Source of the DNA: Chryseobacterium binzhouense
Lineage (GTDB): Bacteria; Bacteroidota; Bacteroidia; Flavobacteriales; Weeksellaceae
Reading direction: 5' to 3'
NCBI RefSeq assembly: GCF_007474545.1
Contig: NZ_VKOG01000002.1
Location: 496,001-560,000 of the forward strand
Length of the DNA stretch: 64,000 nt
Each line of letters starts with the position of its first letter. Position 1 is the first letter of the stretch. The position numbers and the translations under genes were made by a program. The notes under the pieces were generated by a model, which did no database searches, was not told the DNA's origin, and worked only from the letters and a program-made list of their open reading frames with translations. Of this stretch, positions 1 to 9,623 are shown in pieces.

Positions 1-1
1 T

Positions 2-331
2 GTTACGATCAGTGCCGCCGTAGAAGCATGGAAAGTGGTCTTGGCGCAAGCTGGGTCTTCTTTAAAACGGGATGCGGTTGATAAACGGATCATCGGATAT
101 TTTAAAAGCCTTGGAAAGAAAGGCCAGATCTTTAAAACGGAAGTCGATGCCGGAGGGCAACCGGAAGTGAAGCAGGAGACATCAAAGCTGAAAGATACAG
201 ACGGCGACGGCATACCTGATGACTGGGAAAATAAAAACAGACTGAACTTGAATGATGCCGCAGACGGATCGGTCATCACTCTAACAGGATTTACTAATCT
301 GGAAAACTTTATCAATAGCCTGATCAAATAG
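2..331 (+). CDS. C-terminal fragment of a secreted pectate-lyase-like protein
   Basis: The reading frame is open to the left edge (it begins ...VTISAAVEAWKVV), so the gene is cut by the window. The visible ~109 residues have KRDAVDKRI, then the calcium-binding repeat DTDGDGIPDDWE, then GFTNLENFINSL. That order (end of a beta-helix, a thrombospondin type 3-like Asp repeat, then G[FY]TNLE..xNSL) is typical of the C-terminus of Bacteroidetes family PL1 pectate lyases and related polysaccharide lyases. No catalytic residues are visible. The gene converges on the efflux operon and shares a terminator with it. Substrate is inferred from family only. Confidence 0.65.
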   Translation, partial: VTISAAVEAWKVVLAQAGSSLKRDAVDKRIIGYFKSLGKKGQIFKTEVDAGGQPEVKQETSKLKDTDGDGIPDDWENKNRLNLNDAADGSVITLTGFTNLENFINSLIK

Positions 332-370
332 CAACATTCAATCATCGGAATTGCCCAGCACATAAAATAA

Positions 371-400
371 AAGGCAGAGGATCTTCGGATCTTCTGCCTT
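371..400. terminator. Bidirectional intrinsic terminator
   Basis: A 13-bp near-perfect stem (AAGGCAGAGGATC / GATCTTCTGCCTT, one G-U) with a TTCG tetraloop lies between two converging genes. An A-run precedes it and T-rich sequence follows, so it can end transcripts from both sides. Confidence 0.8.
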
Positions 401-404
401 TATT

Positions 405-1829
405 TCAGACCAAAAGAAAAGAATCTTCAGATCTTTTAATGTTAAAATTATTCTCAAGATAATATGTCATTGCTGTTATGGCATTAGATCCTGTCTCTGT
501 GCGGTTTTTTCCATATTTCTTTGGAACACCCTGCTCGGTGAGGAAAGCAACTTTGTAAACCTTGTCTTTTTGTAAATGTCTTCCCTGAAAATAGATTTCC
601 TGAATTCTGTAACCCGGCGGATTTTCAATGCGCATCAAAATTCTCAATCCGTTGCAACGCTTAACATAGCCTCCCATTTGTTTCATCGGCTCTGCGCAAA
701 AGGTCCTCTCCAGATTTTCTTCTAACATTTCGAAGATCTCTTTTCCAGTAAGCTCTGTGGTGGAAATAGGCGGATTCATCGGTACGATTTTGTATAAGTC
801 CCATAGGGTAATATTTCCGACATCTATAGGTGCACCATAGCGCCATCCATTGGAAAAGGAGATATCAACGTCCGTGGCAAAATTGACGGCAGACAGAAGA
901 AAGTCATCCATAGTAGAAGACAGCGTGGAATAGCGGTGCAAAATATGTTCTGTCGTCCCCAATACTGTACTTTTCATTTCAGAAAAAGACTGTAAACTTT
1001 TTTCAACCATATCTTTAACTTCTACATCTTCATCAAGACTGTCGTCAGTTTCAATGAGCTTGTAATCAAAATGTGTAATCATTCCATTTTCGACATCAAG
1101 CTTTAGATGTCCTACAAATGATCCGTGGCAGCCACATTGGATGATAATGCAGTTTCCTGCTTTTTCTGCTTCGTACATCCTCTTATGGGTGTGTGCACTG
1201 AGACAAATATCGATTCCTTCCACTTTTTTGAGCAGTTCGATATCTTGCGGATAACCATTGTGCGACAAAAGAATAATAATGTCCACAGCATCCTCTCTTA
1301 ATTCTCTGACGCATTGATTTGTCTCTTCAATTCCATCGGTCACCGTTATGCCTTCACTGAACTTCTCCGGCATTGTCTTATCGATAATATTGGAACAGAT
1401 CCCGATAATACCAATTACGAGTCCTCCAATTTCAGATATTTTGTAAGGTAGCAGAAATCGTTTTCCCTGCTCATCAAAAACATTGCAGCCCAAGACGGGA
1501 TAATTGAGCTGGCTTTCCAATTTTAACAGATGTCTTGGTGTATAGGCAAAGTCCCAGTGTCCTACCATTGCATCAAATCCAAGTTGGTTAAGTATGGGAA
1601 TCAAGACCTCTCCTTTCGACTGTACCACCGGAACTGTTCCGTGAAACGTATCCCCTCCGTCGAAGAGCAATGCGTTCGGATTTTCTGCCCTGATCTTTTT
1701 GAAGATGGTCTGAATTCTGGCATAACCTCCTGCACTTTTAACATATTCTTTCTGATAGTCATAAAACAGCTCTGGATGGGGTTCCATATAGCCGTGCACA
1801 TCGTTGATGAATCCTATTGATAATTTCAT
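405..1829 (-). CDS. Metallophosphatase/5'-nucleotidase family protein with SoxB-like motifs
   Basis: About 474 residues. The N-terminal calcineurin-like metallophosphatase domain shows DVH (10-12), DGGD (57-60), LLSHNG (188-192) and HTH (213-215), followed by a 5'-nucleotidase C-terminal domain. The usual GNHE metal motif reads GHWDF (90-94), and LSHNG and a Gln-x-Gly-Gly stretch also occur; these forms are characteristic of SoxB, the dimanganese thiosulfohydrolase. SoxB is periplasmic, but this protein has no signal peptide and is shorter than SoxB (~560). The ATG at 1829 is chosen over an upstream in-frame TTG at 1838. Last gene of the efflux/TlpA/DsrE operon, 11 bases after the DsrE gene. 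Likely acts on a sulfur ester or nucleotide; substrate unknown. Confidence 0.75.
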   Translation of the reverse strand: MKLSIGFINDVHGYMEPHPELFYDYQKEYVKSAGGYARIQTIFKKIRAENPNALLFDGGDTFHGTVPVVQSKGEVLIPILNQLGFDAMVGHWDFAYTPRHLLKLESQLNYPVLGCNVFDEQGKRFLLPYKISEIGGLVIGIIGICSNIIDKTMPEKFSEGITVTDGIEETNQCVRELREDAVDIIILLSHNGYPQDIELLKKVEGIDICLSAHTHKRMYEAEKAGNCIIIQCGCHGSFVGHLKLDVENGMITHFDYKLIETDDSLDEDVEVKDMVEKSLQSFSEMKSTVLGTTEHILHRYSTLSSTMDDFLLSAVNFATDVDISFSNGWRYGAPIDVGNITLWDLYKIVPMNPPISTTELTGKEIFEMLEENLERTFCAEPMKQMGGYVKRCNGLRILMRIENPPGYRIQEIYFQGRHLQKDKVYKVAFLTEQGVPKKYGKNRTETGSNAITAMTYYLENNFNIKRSEDSFLLV

Positions 1830-1840
1830 AATTTCCAATA

Positions 1841-2290
1841 TTATGGTTTAACTATTGCCCATCCTTCATCCTGTCTCAAAATCATCTCCCCATTTCCGCT
1901 GGGGGTGTAATTTACAAACTCAAATAATTCGGACTTTTCGATCTTTTTTTCACGAAGGGTATTTTCGCACTGTACCATCACTACCCCCTTATCTTGCAGA
2001 CCTGTAAGAAGTTCTCCATAGGGATTTTTCTTTCTGAACATTTCCACTCCGCCCCCAAAGGCCAGCAGTTCGACCTTCAGTTTGCCTTTCAGCCTGGGAT
2101 CTTCCATCGCGTTATTGATATTTCTGATAATGACTCTGATTTTCTGGTCATCACCTTCATTGATCACATACAAAGCCTTGTACTCCTTATTAATAGATTT
2201 TGCAGATTCGTAAACTGTTGCCTTTTGCGCAAAACCCATAAACCCTGTCAGGAAAACTGAGATGGTCAATATCTTAATTAAGTTTTTCAT
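1841..2290 (-). CDS. Exported DsrE/F-like sulfur-relay family protein
   Basis: 149 residues with a cleavable signal peptide (residues 1-21, ending GFAQ). The body has the DsrE-like pattern KALYVINEGDD, VELLAFGGGVEMF and a conserved single cysteine in VQCENT (Cys108), the position of the persulfide-carrying cysteine in many DsrE-family proteins. The start ATG overlaps by one base the stop of the TlpA-like gene upstream (TAATG), indicating translational coupling. The family binds or passes sulfane sulfur. Periplasmic sulfur handling next to two thioredoxin-like proteins is inferred, not shown. Confidence 0.75.
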   Translation of the reverse strand: MKNLIKILTISVFLTGFMGFAQKATVYESAKSINKEYKALYVINEGDDQKIRVIIRNINNAMEDPRLKGKLKVELLAFGGGVEMFRKKNPYGELLTGLQDKGVVMVQCENTLREKKIEKSELFEFVNYTPSGNGEMILRQDEGWAIVKP

Positions 2291-2895
2291 TATTTTTCAT
2301 TTAAAAGTTGATTGATTTCTTGATAGAATGATTCTTTGCTGTAGTCTGCCATTCCCGCATGATGCATCCTGATTTTTCCTGATCTGTCCAAAACGACGGT
2401 CGTAGGAAGCGAACCATTAAAAAAAGCAGTTGGAATCGAACCTTCTGCAACTAAAAACGGAACAGTGAATTGTTCTTTCTCAAGATACATCTTACCCAAG
2501 GCGGTCTGCTCATCCAGATTGACTGTAAGAAAAACAAGATCTTTATTGGGTTTAGATCGGTCGTAGAATGTCTGAATCGAAGGGAATTCCGCACGGCAAG
2601 GCGGGCACCAAGACGCCCAGAAGTTAATAAACACCACTTTTCCCTTGAGGTCAGAAGTATTGATGATCTCACCTTTATCATTCCTGACACTGAAGTTTTC
2701 AGTACTGGACAAAGGAGTCGACTCAACGGTCGGCTCTGTTTCCTTTTCTTCAATCTTTGAGTTCATAAGACCGGTAGAGATGATCTGGCGCATCAGCCAT
2801 GCTTTTGCATCGGGACTCACAAGCAACACGATGAATATTGACACCAAAAGTGCCGTACTCCAGTTCTTCCGAAGCCATATTTTAAATTTTTCCAT
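2290..2895 (-). CDS. TlpA-family thiol-disulfide reductase, membrane anchored
   Basis: 201 residues. One N-terminal transmembrane segment (about 12-28) anchors a periplasmic thioredoxin fold. The redox motif is WASWCPPCR (Cys97, Cys100), preceded by KGKVVFINF and followed by the cis-Pro region LPTTVV. Family members reduce disulfides outside the cytoplasm. It follows another TlpA-like gene by 18 bases and overlaps the DsrE gene by one base, so all three are probably one transcript with the RND pump. Confidence 0.88.
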   Translation of the reverse strand: MEKFKIWLRKNWSTALLVSIFIVLLVSPDAKAWLMRQIISTGLMNSKIEEKETEPTVESTPLSSTENFSVRNDKGEIINTSDLKGKVVFINFWASWCPPCRAEFPSIQTFYDRSKPNKDLVFLTVNLDEQTALGKMYLEKEQFTVPFLVAEGSIPTAFFNGSLPTTVVLDRSGKIRMHHAGMADYSKESFYQEINQLLNEK

Positions 2896-2913
2896 TGTTC
2901 TTATTTTAATAAA

Positions 2914-3456
2914 TTATTGTCCGGTTAACTTTTTCAGTGCTTCATAAATCTCAGGCTGGTCAAAATCTTGCCCTCCCTGCATCTGTGCTTCGAGTTCTCC
3001 TTTTTTATTAAAGATCAAAGTCGTCGGAATTGCTCCCTGAAAGTACTGCGAAGGAATAGTGTCGGCTGCGACATACACCGGAAGATCGTAGTTTTTATCC
3101 TTCATAAATTTCTTAGACTTTGTCAGGTTGGCTTCCACATTGAGAAGGACAAAAACGATATTGTCATTTCCCTTGAATTTGTCTTTCAGGTCTCTGATGC
3201 TCGGCATTTCTTCGACACAAGGCCTGCACCATGTGGCCCAGAAATTTACAAAGACCACTTTTCCTTTCAGTTCACTCAAAGCAATTTTCTTTCCGTTCTC
3301 ATCGATTAAGATGATATCCTCATTATCATTTACATTATTTTGTGGGATGGGCCCATCCTGATTCTCAACTCTTGATTGCATCGCACTCAAAGAAAAAGAA
3401 AACAGGGTCATCATAAGAATGAAAATAGGTGTTTTAAATTTTAAGGTCGTTATCAT
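2914..3456 (-). CDS. TlpA-family thiol-disulfide reductase, secreted
   Basis: 180 residues with an N-terminal hydrophobic signal (about 9-25). Thioredoxin-like fold with WATWCRPCVEE (Cys77, Cys80) and cis-Pro in IPTTLIF. It is the closest partner of the TlpA protein encoded 18 bases downstream, but with a different middle pair in the CxxC (RP versus PP), so the two may differ in redox potential. Its ATG overlaps the stop of the membrane-fusion gene by one base (TAATG). Confidence 0.87.
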   Translation of the reverse strand: MITTLKFKTPIFILMMTLFSFSLSAMQSRVENQDGPIPQNNVNDNEDIILIDENGKKIALSELKGKVVFVNFWATWCRPCVEEMPSIRDLKDKFKGNDNIVFVLLNVEANLTKSKKFMKDKNYDLPVYVAADTIPSQYFQGAIPTTLIFNKKGELEAQMQGGQDFDQPEIYEALKKLTGQ

Positions 3457-4562
3457 TATTTATTTTTTTTTGGGGTTGATATCTTTCCTTCCTCAATTTC
3501 TTCGGAAGGTTTTACTAGAACTTTGTCATGGCCGGATAGTGCACCAAAGACCTCGGTCATTTTTTCGTAGGTGATTCCTTCTTTCACAGCAACTCTGCTT
3601 ACCGTATTATCATTGAAGGTCATCACAAAGGTTCCGGATTGAGTCTGCAGAATACTTTTCGTGGGTACAAAAAATGTAGGTGCACTTCTTTTCAGATTGA
3701 GCTGGACCTGTGCATATTCTCCCCCTTTTAAGACAGTGCCCGGATTTGGAACGTCAAACTCAAGGGTCATCGAACGGTTTTCCTGACTGATAACACCGGA
3801 ATTCCTTGAAAGATGCGCTTCAAAATTTTTTCCTGGGATCGAGTTGACCGTAAATTGCGCCACTATCCCCTCATTGACACTTGATGCGTGTTTTTCAGGA
3901 AGAGATACCGTCAGTCTCAGCTTATTTTTCTGAGCGATACTGAAAAGAGCCATTCCTGAATTGGGACCAACCAAGGCTCCTACCGACAGATTCCTATCCA
4001 TTATCACACCACTGAAAGGTGCCGTGATCCTAAGGTACTGATTCATCTGTGAAGACCTACCGGTGCCCGCTTTTGATGCCTCGTATGTTGCTTTGGAACT
4101 CTGCATAATGCTTTTAGCCCTATCCAGTTCTATGTCCGCAACAGCTCCTTTTGTACTGGCAGCATCCTGCAATCGCTCAAAAGCCTGTTTAGCATAAAGA
4201 TAGTCGGTGTATGTTTTCTGCTGTGAAGATTTATCGGATAGGTAATCCTGATTCATTTCTGGTGCTTCCAGAACTGCAAGAAGCTGACCTTTGGTCACAA
4301 CTGAACCTCTGTCAACATAAATTTTCTTGATAAATCCGGCAACCTTCGCAAAGATCTGCACCGATTCATAAGGTTTCAGTTCGCCTGGAACGGAAATCTG
4401 ATAAGTGGGATTTATCAGCTTGATTTCTGTGGTCACGAAAGACCGAGCAGGCTGAACTGTTTTTTTTGTTTCATTTTTACTTTCCTTTTCGCCCGAGCAG
4501 GAAATCACTCCCAAAAGAACGACCGGAATAAAGATGTATTTTATTTTATTGATGATTTTCAT
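3456..4562 (-). CDS. RND efflux periplasmic adaptor (membrane fusion protein), lipoprotein
   Basis: 368 residues. Signal peptide with lipobox VISC (Cys ~22). The lipoyl/barrel-sandwich half YESVQIFAKVAGFI...VDRGSVVTKGQLLAVLEAPE, an alpha-hairpin (~105-165), the second lipoyl half APFSGVIMDRNLSVGALV and a beta-barrel/MP domain are in the standard HlyD order. It links the inner-membrane RND pump to the outer-membrane TolC-like protein. It lies 14 bases downstream of the pump gene. Substrate not readable from sequence. Confidence 0.9.
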   Translation of the reverse strand: MKIINKIKYIFIPVVLLGVISCSGEKESKNETKKTVQPARSFVTTEIKLINPTYQISVPGELKPYESVQIFAKVAGFIKKIYVDRGSVVTKGQLLAVLEAPEMNQDYLSDKSSQQKTYTDYLYAKQAFERLQDAASTKGAVADIELDRAKSIMQSSKATYEASKAGTGRSSQMNQYLRITAPFSGVIMDRNLSVGALVGPNSGMALFSIAQKNKLRLTVSLPEKHASSVNEGIVAQFTVNSIPGKNFEAHLSRNSGVISQENRSMTLEFDVPNPGTVLKGGEYAQVQLNLKRSAPTFFVPTKSILQTQSGTFVMTFNDNTVSRVAVKEGITYEKMTEVFGALSGHDKVLVKPSEEIEEGKISTPKKNK

Positions 4563-4576
4563 TATTTTTTAATTAT

Positions 4577-7500
4577 TTAAGATTGTACGAAAAATTTACT
4601 TTCCTCATCTTCCGGATCCAAGGAAGGATTTGAATGTCCTGCATTGGACATTACTGCTGCAAAAAAATGCGGAACCAAAAGCAGAATGGTAAGAGTGGAT
4701 GCGATGATACCACCGATAACAGCTCTACCAAGTGGAGCAACCTGCTCAGAACCTTCCCCGATACCGATTGCCATAGGAATCATCCCGGCAAGCATCGCCA
4801 AAGCGGTCATCAGTACAGGGCGGAGTCTGGACGCCGCTGCCATTCTCGCAGAATGAAGCGCACTGATATGGTAATGTTTACGGTAGTACTCTGCCTGATT
4901 GATAAGTAATACGGCATTTGAAACCGAAACACCGATGGACATAATCATCCCCATATATGACTGGAGGTTGAGCGTACTGCCGGTAATGAAAATCAAAACA
5001 AGACTTCCCACGATCACGGAAGGAATCACGGAAAGAACAACAAAAGGTACTTTAAATGACTGATAATAAGCAGAAAGCATTAGGAATATCGCTAGTACTG
5101 CCGCCAAAAGTCCCATTGCAAGACTGTCGAGTGTATCATCCAGTAGCTGCAGTGTGCCTTCTGTCCAGACAGAAACACTTTTTGGAGGTTTTCCGGTCTC
5201 ACTGATGGCATTTTTCACCGCTTTGGAAGCAGAGCCCAGGTCTTTTCCGTACACATTTCCGATAATCGTTAAATATCTCATAGGTCCCTTTCGGTTGACC
5301 TGTGCAGGTGCGGTCGTTTTTTTAACTGTAGCAATATCTTCAAGAACAGGTCTCGGGCTGTCTTTTTTCAGTGGAAGTGATTTCAGGATCTCTTCAGAGT
5401 TCATTATACTTTCTGGAATCTGGACCTGTGTCTGAAAGACAAGTCCTGATTTTGGGTCGACCCAGAGGTTCTTGTCAGTGTAGCGGGTTGAAGAGGTAGC
5501 GGTCACAAGACTGCGTGTCACATCCTGCATCGTCAGTCCGAACTGCGCAGCGAGATTTCGGTCTACGTTGATCTGTAACGTCGGATATTGAAGTGGCTCT
5601 GCAATGCGGACGTCTCGCAGGAAATCGTTACTTTTTAGCTTTTCCTCTATTTTTTTTGCGTGAGATGCCGCCAGTTTCAGATTCGGAGATCCTACCTTGA
5701 TTTCTATCGGGGTCATCGATCCCTGTCCAATGATTTTTTCGGTAAGTTCCATCGGTTCAAAATTGATTTGCGCTTCAGGATGCTTTTCAGCAATCGTCTT
5801 GCGGATCTTTTCTTTCAGATCTTCCATAGACCCTGAAAAGAACTCCTTATTTACAGAAACCTGCAAAACAGACTGGTGTGTTCCGTTGGTGAAAAGAAAT
5901 ATGGGATTAATCGGCGTTGCTGCCGGATGTAAACCGACATAGGCCGAACTGATGCTGACCGCATTTTCTGGCAAAATACCTTCAATATCTTTGAGAATAT
6001 CCTTCACCAGCTTTTCAGTTTTCTCCAGACGGCTTCCCTGTGGCGCATCAATTCTCATCTGAAAATCACCGCTGTTGGAAAGAGGCATAATATCGGTTCC
6101 CAATGAGCGCATCATTAAAAATATTAAAAGACCCGAGAAAATGATATAGGCCGAAAACAACACCAAAGTCCTTCCCGACCATTTTCTCATTTTGTGACTG
6201 TAGCCCGCTCTGAATCGATAGAAAAAACTCCTGTTTTTAACATAATGCTTCTCAATATGCTTATTCTTCATCATCCAGTTAGCCAGGATCGGAACGAAGG
6301 TCTGGGATGCCAGAAAGGAAGCTATCATTGCGAATGCAACTGCAAAAGAAAGCGGAAGAAACATATCTTTTGGAATGCCCGTCATAATGAAGGCAGGCGT
6401 AAGAACAGCCAAAATACATAATAATATCAGCACCTTCGGAATGGAAATTTCAAGTACTGCATCAAGAATGGCTTTGGGTTTGGTTTTCCTCATTTCCATA
6501 TGCTGGTGGATATTCTCGATCGTGACCGTGGCTTCATCTACCAAAATTCCGATGGATAAGGCTAACCCACTCAAGGTCATTATATTAATAGTATATCCTG
6601 CAAAATAGAGTACACAGACGGCTGTTAATATTGCTATGGGAATTGTAAAGACCACGATCAGTGCACCTCGAAGGTCACCAAGGAAAAGAATAATGACCAG
6701 TCCTGTAAAGAGTGCACCCAAAAGTCCTTCATGAATTAGATTTGAAAGGGAACGTTCAATATATTTTGACTGGTCAAATTCATAACTTACCTTCACATCA
6801 TCTGGAAGCTGATCTCTCAGTTTTGGCATTGCTTTTTTTAGATTTTCAACTGCTGTCAGTGTTGAAGCATCTGATTTTTTGATCACCGGGAGATACACAG
6901 AGCGTTTCCCATTGACCAATGCATATCCAGATGTCTGGTCAGCTCCATCCTGAACATTGGCTACATCACCCACGTAAAGAGTTCTACCGTCTTGGGTCTT
7001 TATCGGGATTTTAAGAAACTCCGCAGGATCTTTGGCTATGGAATTGATCGGTGCCATATAATTCGTTTCGCCCATTCTGATATTTCCTGCTGGCGAAGGA
7101 TGGCTGCTTTTTGTGATCGCCAAAGTAATTTCTTCCGGACTCAGTCCGTTACTCTGCATTGCAGCCGGGTCAATATTTACAACGATCGAACGGATGTTAC
7201 CCCCAAAAGGTGCCGGAGCCGTAATACCGGGAATCTCAACAAACATCGGCCGGATTTTGGTTAGGACCATTGTCTGAAGCTCTGTTACAGAGTGATTGTC
7301 ACTTTCAAAGACAAGTTGACCGACCGGAAGTGAATTACCGTCAAACCGCACAACCATGGGCGGTACTGCACCGGGTGGTAAAAATCCCATTGCCCGTGAA
7401 ACCTGCGTAGAAACCTCACCTGCAGCCTGAGCCATATCGGTGCCTGGATAAAAGGTCAGTTTCATTAAGGTCAGTCCCTGAACACTTTTGAAATCAATAT

Positions 7501-7735
7501 TCTTGACACCATTCACAAAGAGTAAAACTTTTTGAAATTCATTGGACATAAAACCATCCATATATTGAGGTGAAAGCCCTCCGTAAGGCATCGCAATATA
7601 CATTGACGGCAACTCTACCTCCGGGAAAATATCTACTTTTATTTTTTTTATAGCTGTAAGGGAAAGCACAATGACCGACAGGAAAACGACCATGACGGCA
7701 ATGGGCTTTCTGAGCGCAAAACGTATTAAATTCAT
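4577..7735 (-). CDS. RND efflux transporter permease
   Basis: 1052 residues, the usual length for AcrB/MexB/CusA-type pumps. Two repeats of TM1 + periplasmic porter loop + five to six TMs are visible (KKIKVDIFPEVELP near the N-terminus; GLLGALFTGLVIILFLGD; second half GLLAAVLAIFLMLSAYYQS). The TM4 proton-relay motif reads ILVDEATVTIENIH: Asp-Glu rather than the Asp-Asp of AcrB-type drug pumps or the CusA-type metal motif. It sits 9 bases from the TolC-like gene and upstream of the adaptor. The adjacent thiol and sulfur proteins suggest a sulfur or thiol-reactive substrate (inference). Confidence 0.92.
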   Translation of the reverse strand: MNLIRFALRKPIAVMVVFLSVIVLSLTAIKKIKVDIFPEVELPSMYIAMPYGGLSPQYMDGFMSNEFQKVLLFVNGVKNIDFKSVQGLTLMKLTFYPGTDMAQAAGEVSTQVSRAMGFLPPGAVPPMVVRFDGNSLPVGQLVFESDNHSVTELQTMVLTKIRPMFVEIPGITAPAPFGGNIRSIVVNIDPAAMQSNGLSPEEITLAITKSSHPSPAGNIRMGETNYMAPINSIAKDPAEFLKIPIKTQDGRTLYVGDVANVQDGADQTSGYALVNGKRSVYLPVIKKSDASTLTAVENLKKAMPKLRDQLPDDVKVSYEFDQSKYIERSLSNLIHEGLLGALFTGLVIILFLGDLRGALIVVFTIPIAILTAVCVLYFAGYTINIMTLSGLALSIGILVDEATVTIENIHQHMEMRKTKPKAILDAVLEISIPKVLILLCILAVLTPAFIMTGIPKDMFLPLSFAVAFAMIASFLASQTFVPILANWMMKNKHIEKHYVKNRSFFYRFRAGYSHKMRKWSGRTLVLFSAYIIFSGLLIFLMMRSLGTDIMPLSNSGDFQMRIDAPQGSRLEKTEKLVKDILKDIEGILPENAVSISSAYVGLHPAATPINPIFLFTNGTHQSVLQVSVNKEFFSGSMEDLKEKIRKTIAEKHPEAQINFEPMELTEKIIGQGSMTPIEIKVGSPNLKLAASHAKKIEEKLKSNDFLRDVRIAEPLQYPTLQINVDRNLAAQFGLTMQDVTRSLVTATSSTRYTDKNLWVDPKSGLVFQTQVQIPESIMNSEEILKSLPLKKDSPRPVLEDIATVKKTTAPAQVNRKGPMRYLTIIGNVYGKDLGSASKAVKNAISETGKPPKSVSVWTEGTLQLLDDTLDSLAMGLLAAVLAIFLMLSAYYQSFKVPFVVLSVIPSVIVGSLVLIFITGSTLNLQSYMGMIMSIGVSVSNAVLLINQAEYYRKHYHISALHSARMAAASRLRPVLMTALAMLAGMIPMAIGIGEGSEQVAPLGRAVIGGIIASTLTILLLVPHFFAAVMSNAGHSNPSLDPEDEESKFFVQS

Positions 7736-7744
7736 TCTAAAATT

Positions 7745-9112
7745 TTAAAGTTGGGTAAATAAATAATCAAAATCGCCGGTGAGTTCAGCCTTTGCTATGA
7801 CCTGCTCCCAGAATTCTTTTGCGGCATCGATCTGACTTTTTTCTGCATTTTCAAGAATCTGACGGATCTGTAACAGTTCAGTGAGGGTAATAAGCCCACT
7901 CTTGTATCTTGCTACATACATTTCGTACGCATCTGATGCGCCTTTCACAGAAGCACTTTCTTTCTTAAGTTGTTTTTGCTGTTCTACAATCCTGCTTTCA
8001 AGGGCTTTAATCTCAGTCTGCATTGATAGCTGATACTGGTTTTCGAGATAACCCAGACGTTCTGCTTCTTTTGACATCATATTGGCTTTTTGCCTGTTCG
8101 TATGAAGACTGCTGATATTCCACGTCAATCCAAGTCCAACAAGAGCATTGTTGGCAGAATTGGAGAAACCATCGGTAAATTTCCCTGAGACATTGCCATA
8201 TGGATCGGATCCTGAACCTCTGTAAGCATAACCTCCCAAGATCTTAAGCGACGGAAGTGATGATCTTCTCTCTGTTTCCGCTTTGGTCTGGTAGTATTCG
8301 GACTCCTGATGGACGGACTTTAAAAAAGGATGTGATGGATTAACCTTCTCACTGTTAAAAGAATTTATTTCAGGGTCAAGAAAATGACTGACCTGGTAAT
8401 CCTCTACTTTAAAATTATCAATGTAAAATTCCTTAAGTTTTTCTGTGGCTGCCTGCTGCTTTCCAAACCAATTATCTTGCATTGCCAATGCCTGAACGTA
8501 CGATGAATAGGTAAGTACAGAATCTGCTTCCGGTTTGAGACCGGCACGCGAAAGGGCTTTGCTTGAACTGTGGATTTCTTCGAGCCTCGTCGAGTTTCTC
8601 TCTGCCCATCTGAGCTTGGCGCCATTAAAGACATAGTCAAGATAACGTTGTGATAGCAATTTTTTGAGCCTCAGCAAATAGGATTCTTTATCTGTCCTGA
8701 GCTTTTGTGTGAACTCATTTGCTGATCTTTCCTCGGATCTCTGACGCCCGAAGTTGTAGATCTCGTACTCCGCAATGGCTGAGCCGAAATTGTTTGAGGA
8801 TAAAGAGGAGCCTGAATTCCTGTTTCCGGAAACATTAAAAAAACCGGACTGTGGGAAAAAACCACCACTGCTTCCCTCTAATGTTCCATAGGTATTTTGA
8901 TATTGAAGCTTTACCTGTGGTAATGCCTTGGATTTTACTGTCTCTTCGTTATATTCTGAAGATTCTATTGCAGACTCGGCTGCACGGATCCCTGAATAGT
9001 TTTTTTGTGTTTCTGTCCATATTTTACCCAAAAGTGATTCTTGCTGGGCATAAAGGACAGACTGTTGAGTAATCAGCCCAAAAATAAGGACTGAAAGACT
9101 TTTTCTTATCAT
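7745..9112 (-). CDS. TolC-family outer membrane efflux protein
   Basis: 455 residues with a signal peptide ending LYAQ. Two similar halves rich in coiled-coil helices (WTETQKNYSGIRAAESAIESSEYNEE; later WNISSLHTNRQKANMM...), and the C-terminal GLITLTELLQIRQILENAEKSQIDA typical of TolC/OEP proteins. Forms the outer-membrane channel of the pump encoded just downstream. No own -7 element was seen in the ~100 bases upstream, so it is probably transcribed with the small lipoprotein gene before it. Confidence 0.88.
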   Translation of the reverse strand: MIRKSLSVLIFGLITQQSVLYAQQESLLGKIWTETQKNYSGIRAAESAIESSEYNEETVKSKALPQVKLQYQNTYGTLEGSSGGFFPQSGFFNVSGNRNSGSSLSSNNFGSAIAEYEIYNFGRQRSEERSANEFTQKLRTDKESYLLRLKKLLSQRYLDYVFNGAKLRWAERNSTRLEEIHSSSKALSRAGLKPEADSVLTYSSYVQALAMQDNWFGKQQAATEKLKEFYIDNFKVEDYQVSHFLDPEINSFNSEKVNPSHPFLKSVHQESEYYQTKAETERRSSLPSLKILGGYAYRGSGSDPYGNVSGKFTDGFSNSANNALVGLGLTWNISSLHTNRQKANMMSKEAERLGYLENQYQLSMQTEIKALESRIVEQQKQLKKESASVKGASDAYEMYVARYKSGLITLTELLQIRQILENAEKSQIDAAKEFWEQVIAKAELTGDFDYLFTQL

Positions 9113-9216
9113 TGTATGAAAGATTAACAGTTACCGAAATGATTCCGATAAGGATTAATAAAAATTTAAAATCAATCGTTTGAGTCTCTACAAGAAGAGA
9201 CCAATTAAATTTTAAA

Positions 9217-9585
9217 TCAAATGATAAGTTTGCGGTATTGTATGAAGATGGGAACCGTATTTCCAATTTTGGAAGTACTGTAAAATGGATGTACTCTAAG
9301 ATTTATAAACAGAAATGCCCCTGCAAATAGAATGAATGTAAATGCAGCAAGCTCCTGAAAATCCGCCACTGAAAAATGGGTATCATTTTTAGCGGTAATT
9401 TCTCTTTCCTTGCAAAAGTTGCAGACAGAGGCCGTGGTTGTGTTGGTAGTAAATTTCTCCTTTGGTGCGGAGGTATGACTTTTAGCGGAAGGCTGCAGAC
9501 TGAGTAGGTTTTTGATACCGTATTTTACAGCGCAGGAAGAAATTAAAATACATATAATGAAAAACATTGAAATAACGCTTTTCAT
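9217..9585 (-). CDS. Small lipoprotein/membrane protein of unknown function, first gene of the efflux operon
   Basis: Not recognised. From the ATG at 9585 it has a clean SPII signal (MKSVISMFFIICILISSC), then a low-complexity Ser/Thr stretch, a CxxC pair in SVCNFCKE, one C-terminal membrane segment (FTFILFAGAFLFI) and a short tail ending PIFIQYRKLII. An upstream in-frame ATG at 9618 lies only 5 bases after a -7 element (TATATTTG, 9624-9631); either start is possible. The CxxC and its position before an RND operon suggest a metal- or thiol-linked accessory role (inference). Confidence 0.6.
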   Translation of the reverse strand: MKSVISMFFIICILISSCAVKYGIKNLLSLQPSAKSHTSAPKEKFTTNTTTASVCNFCKEREITAKNDTHFSVADFQELAAFTFILFAGAFLFINLRVHPFYSTSKIGNTVPIFIQYRKLII

Positions 9586-9623
9586 TATATGATTGGTATT
9601 TAATTTCTGATAAGTCATTCCTG

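Noticed and set aside
405-1838. Plain UshA-type 5'-nucleotidase as the best name for this protein
   Set aside because: GHWDF replaces GNHE, LSHNG is present and there is no signal peptide; SoxB-like motifs fit better, so the broad family name was used.
9024-9266. 80-codon minus-strand frame overlapping the start of the TolC-like gene
   Set aside because: Antiphase overlap with a clear signal peptide; no features of its own.
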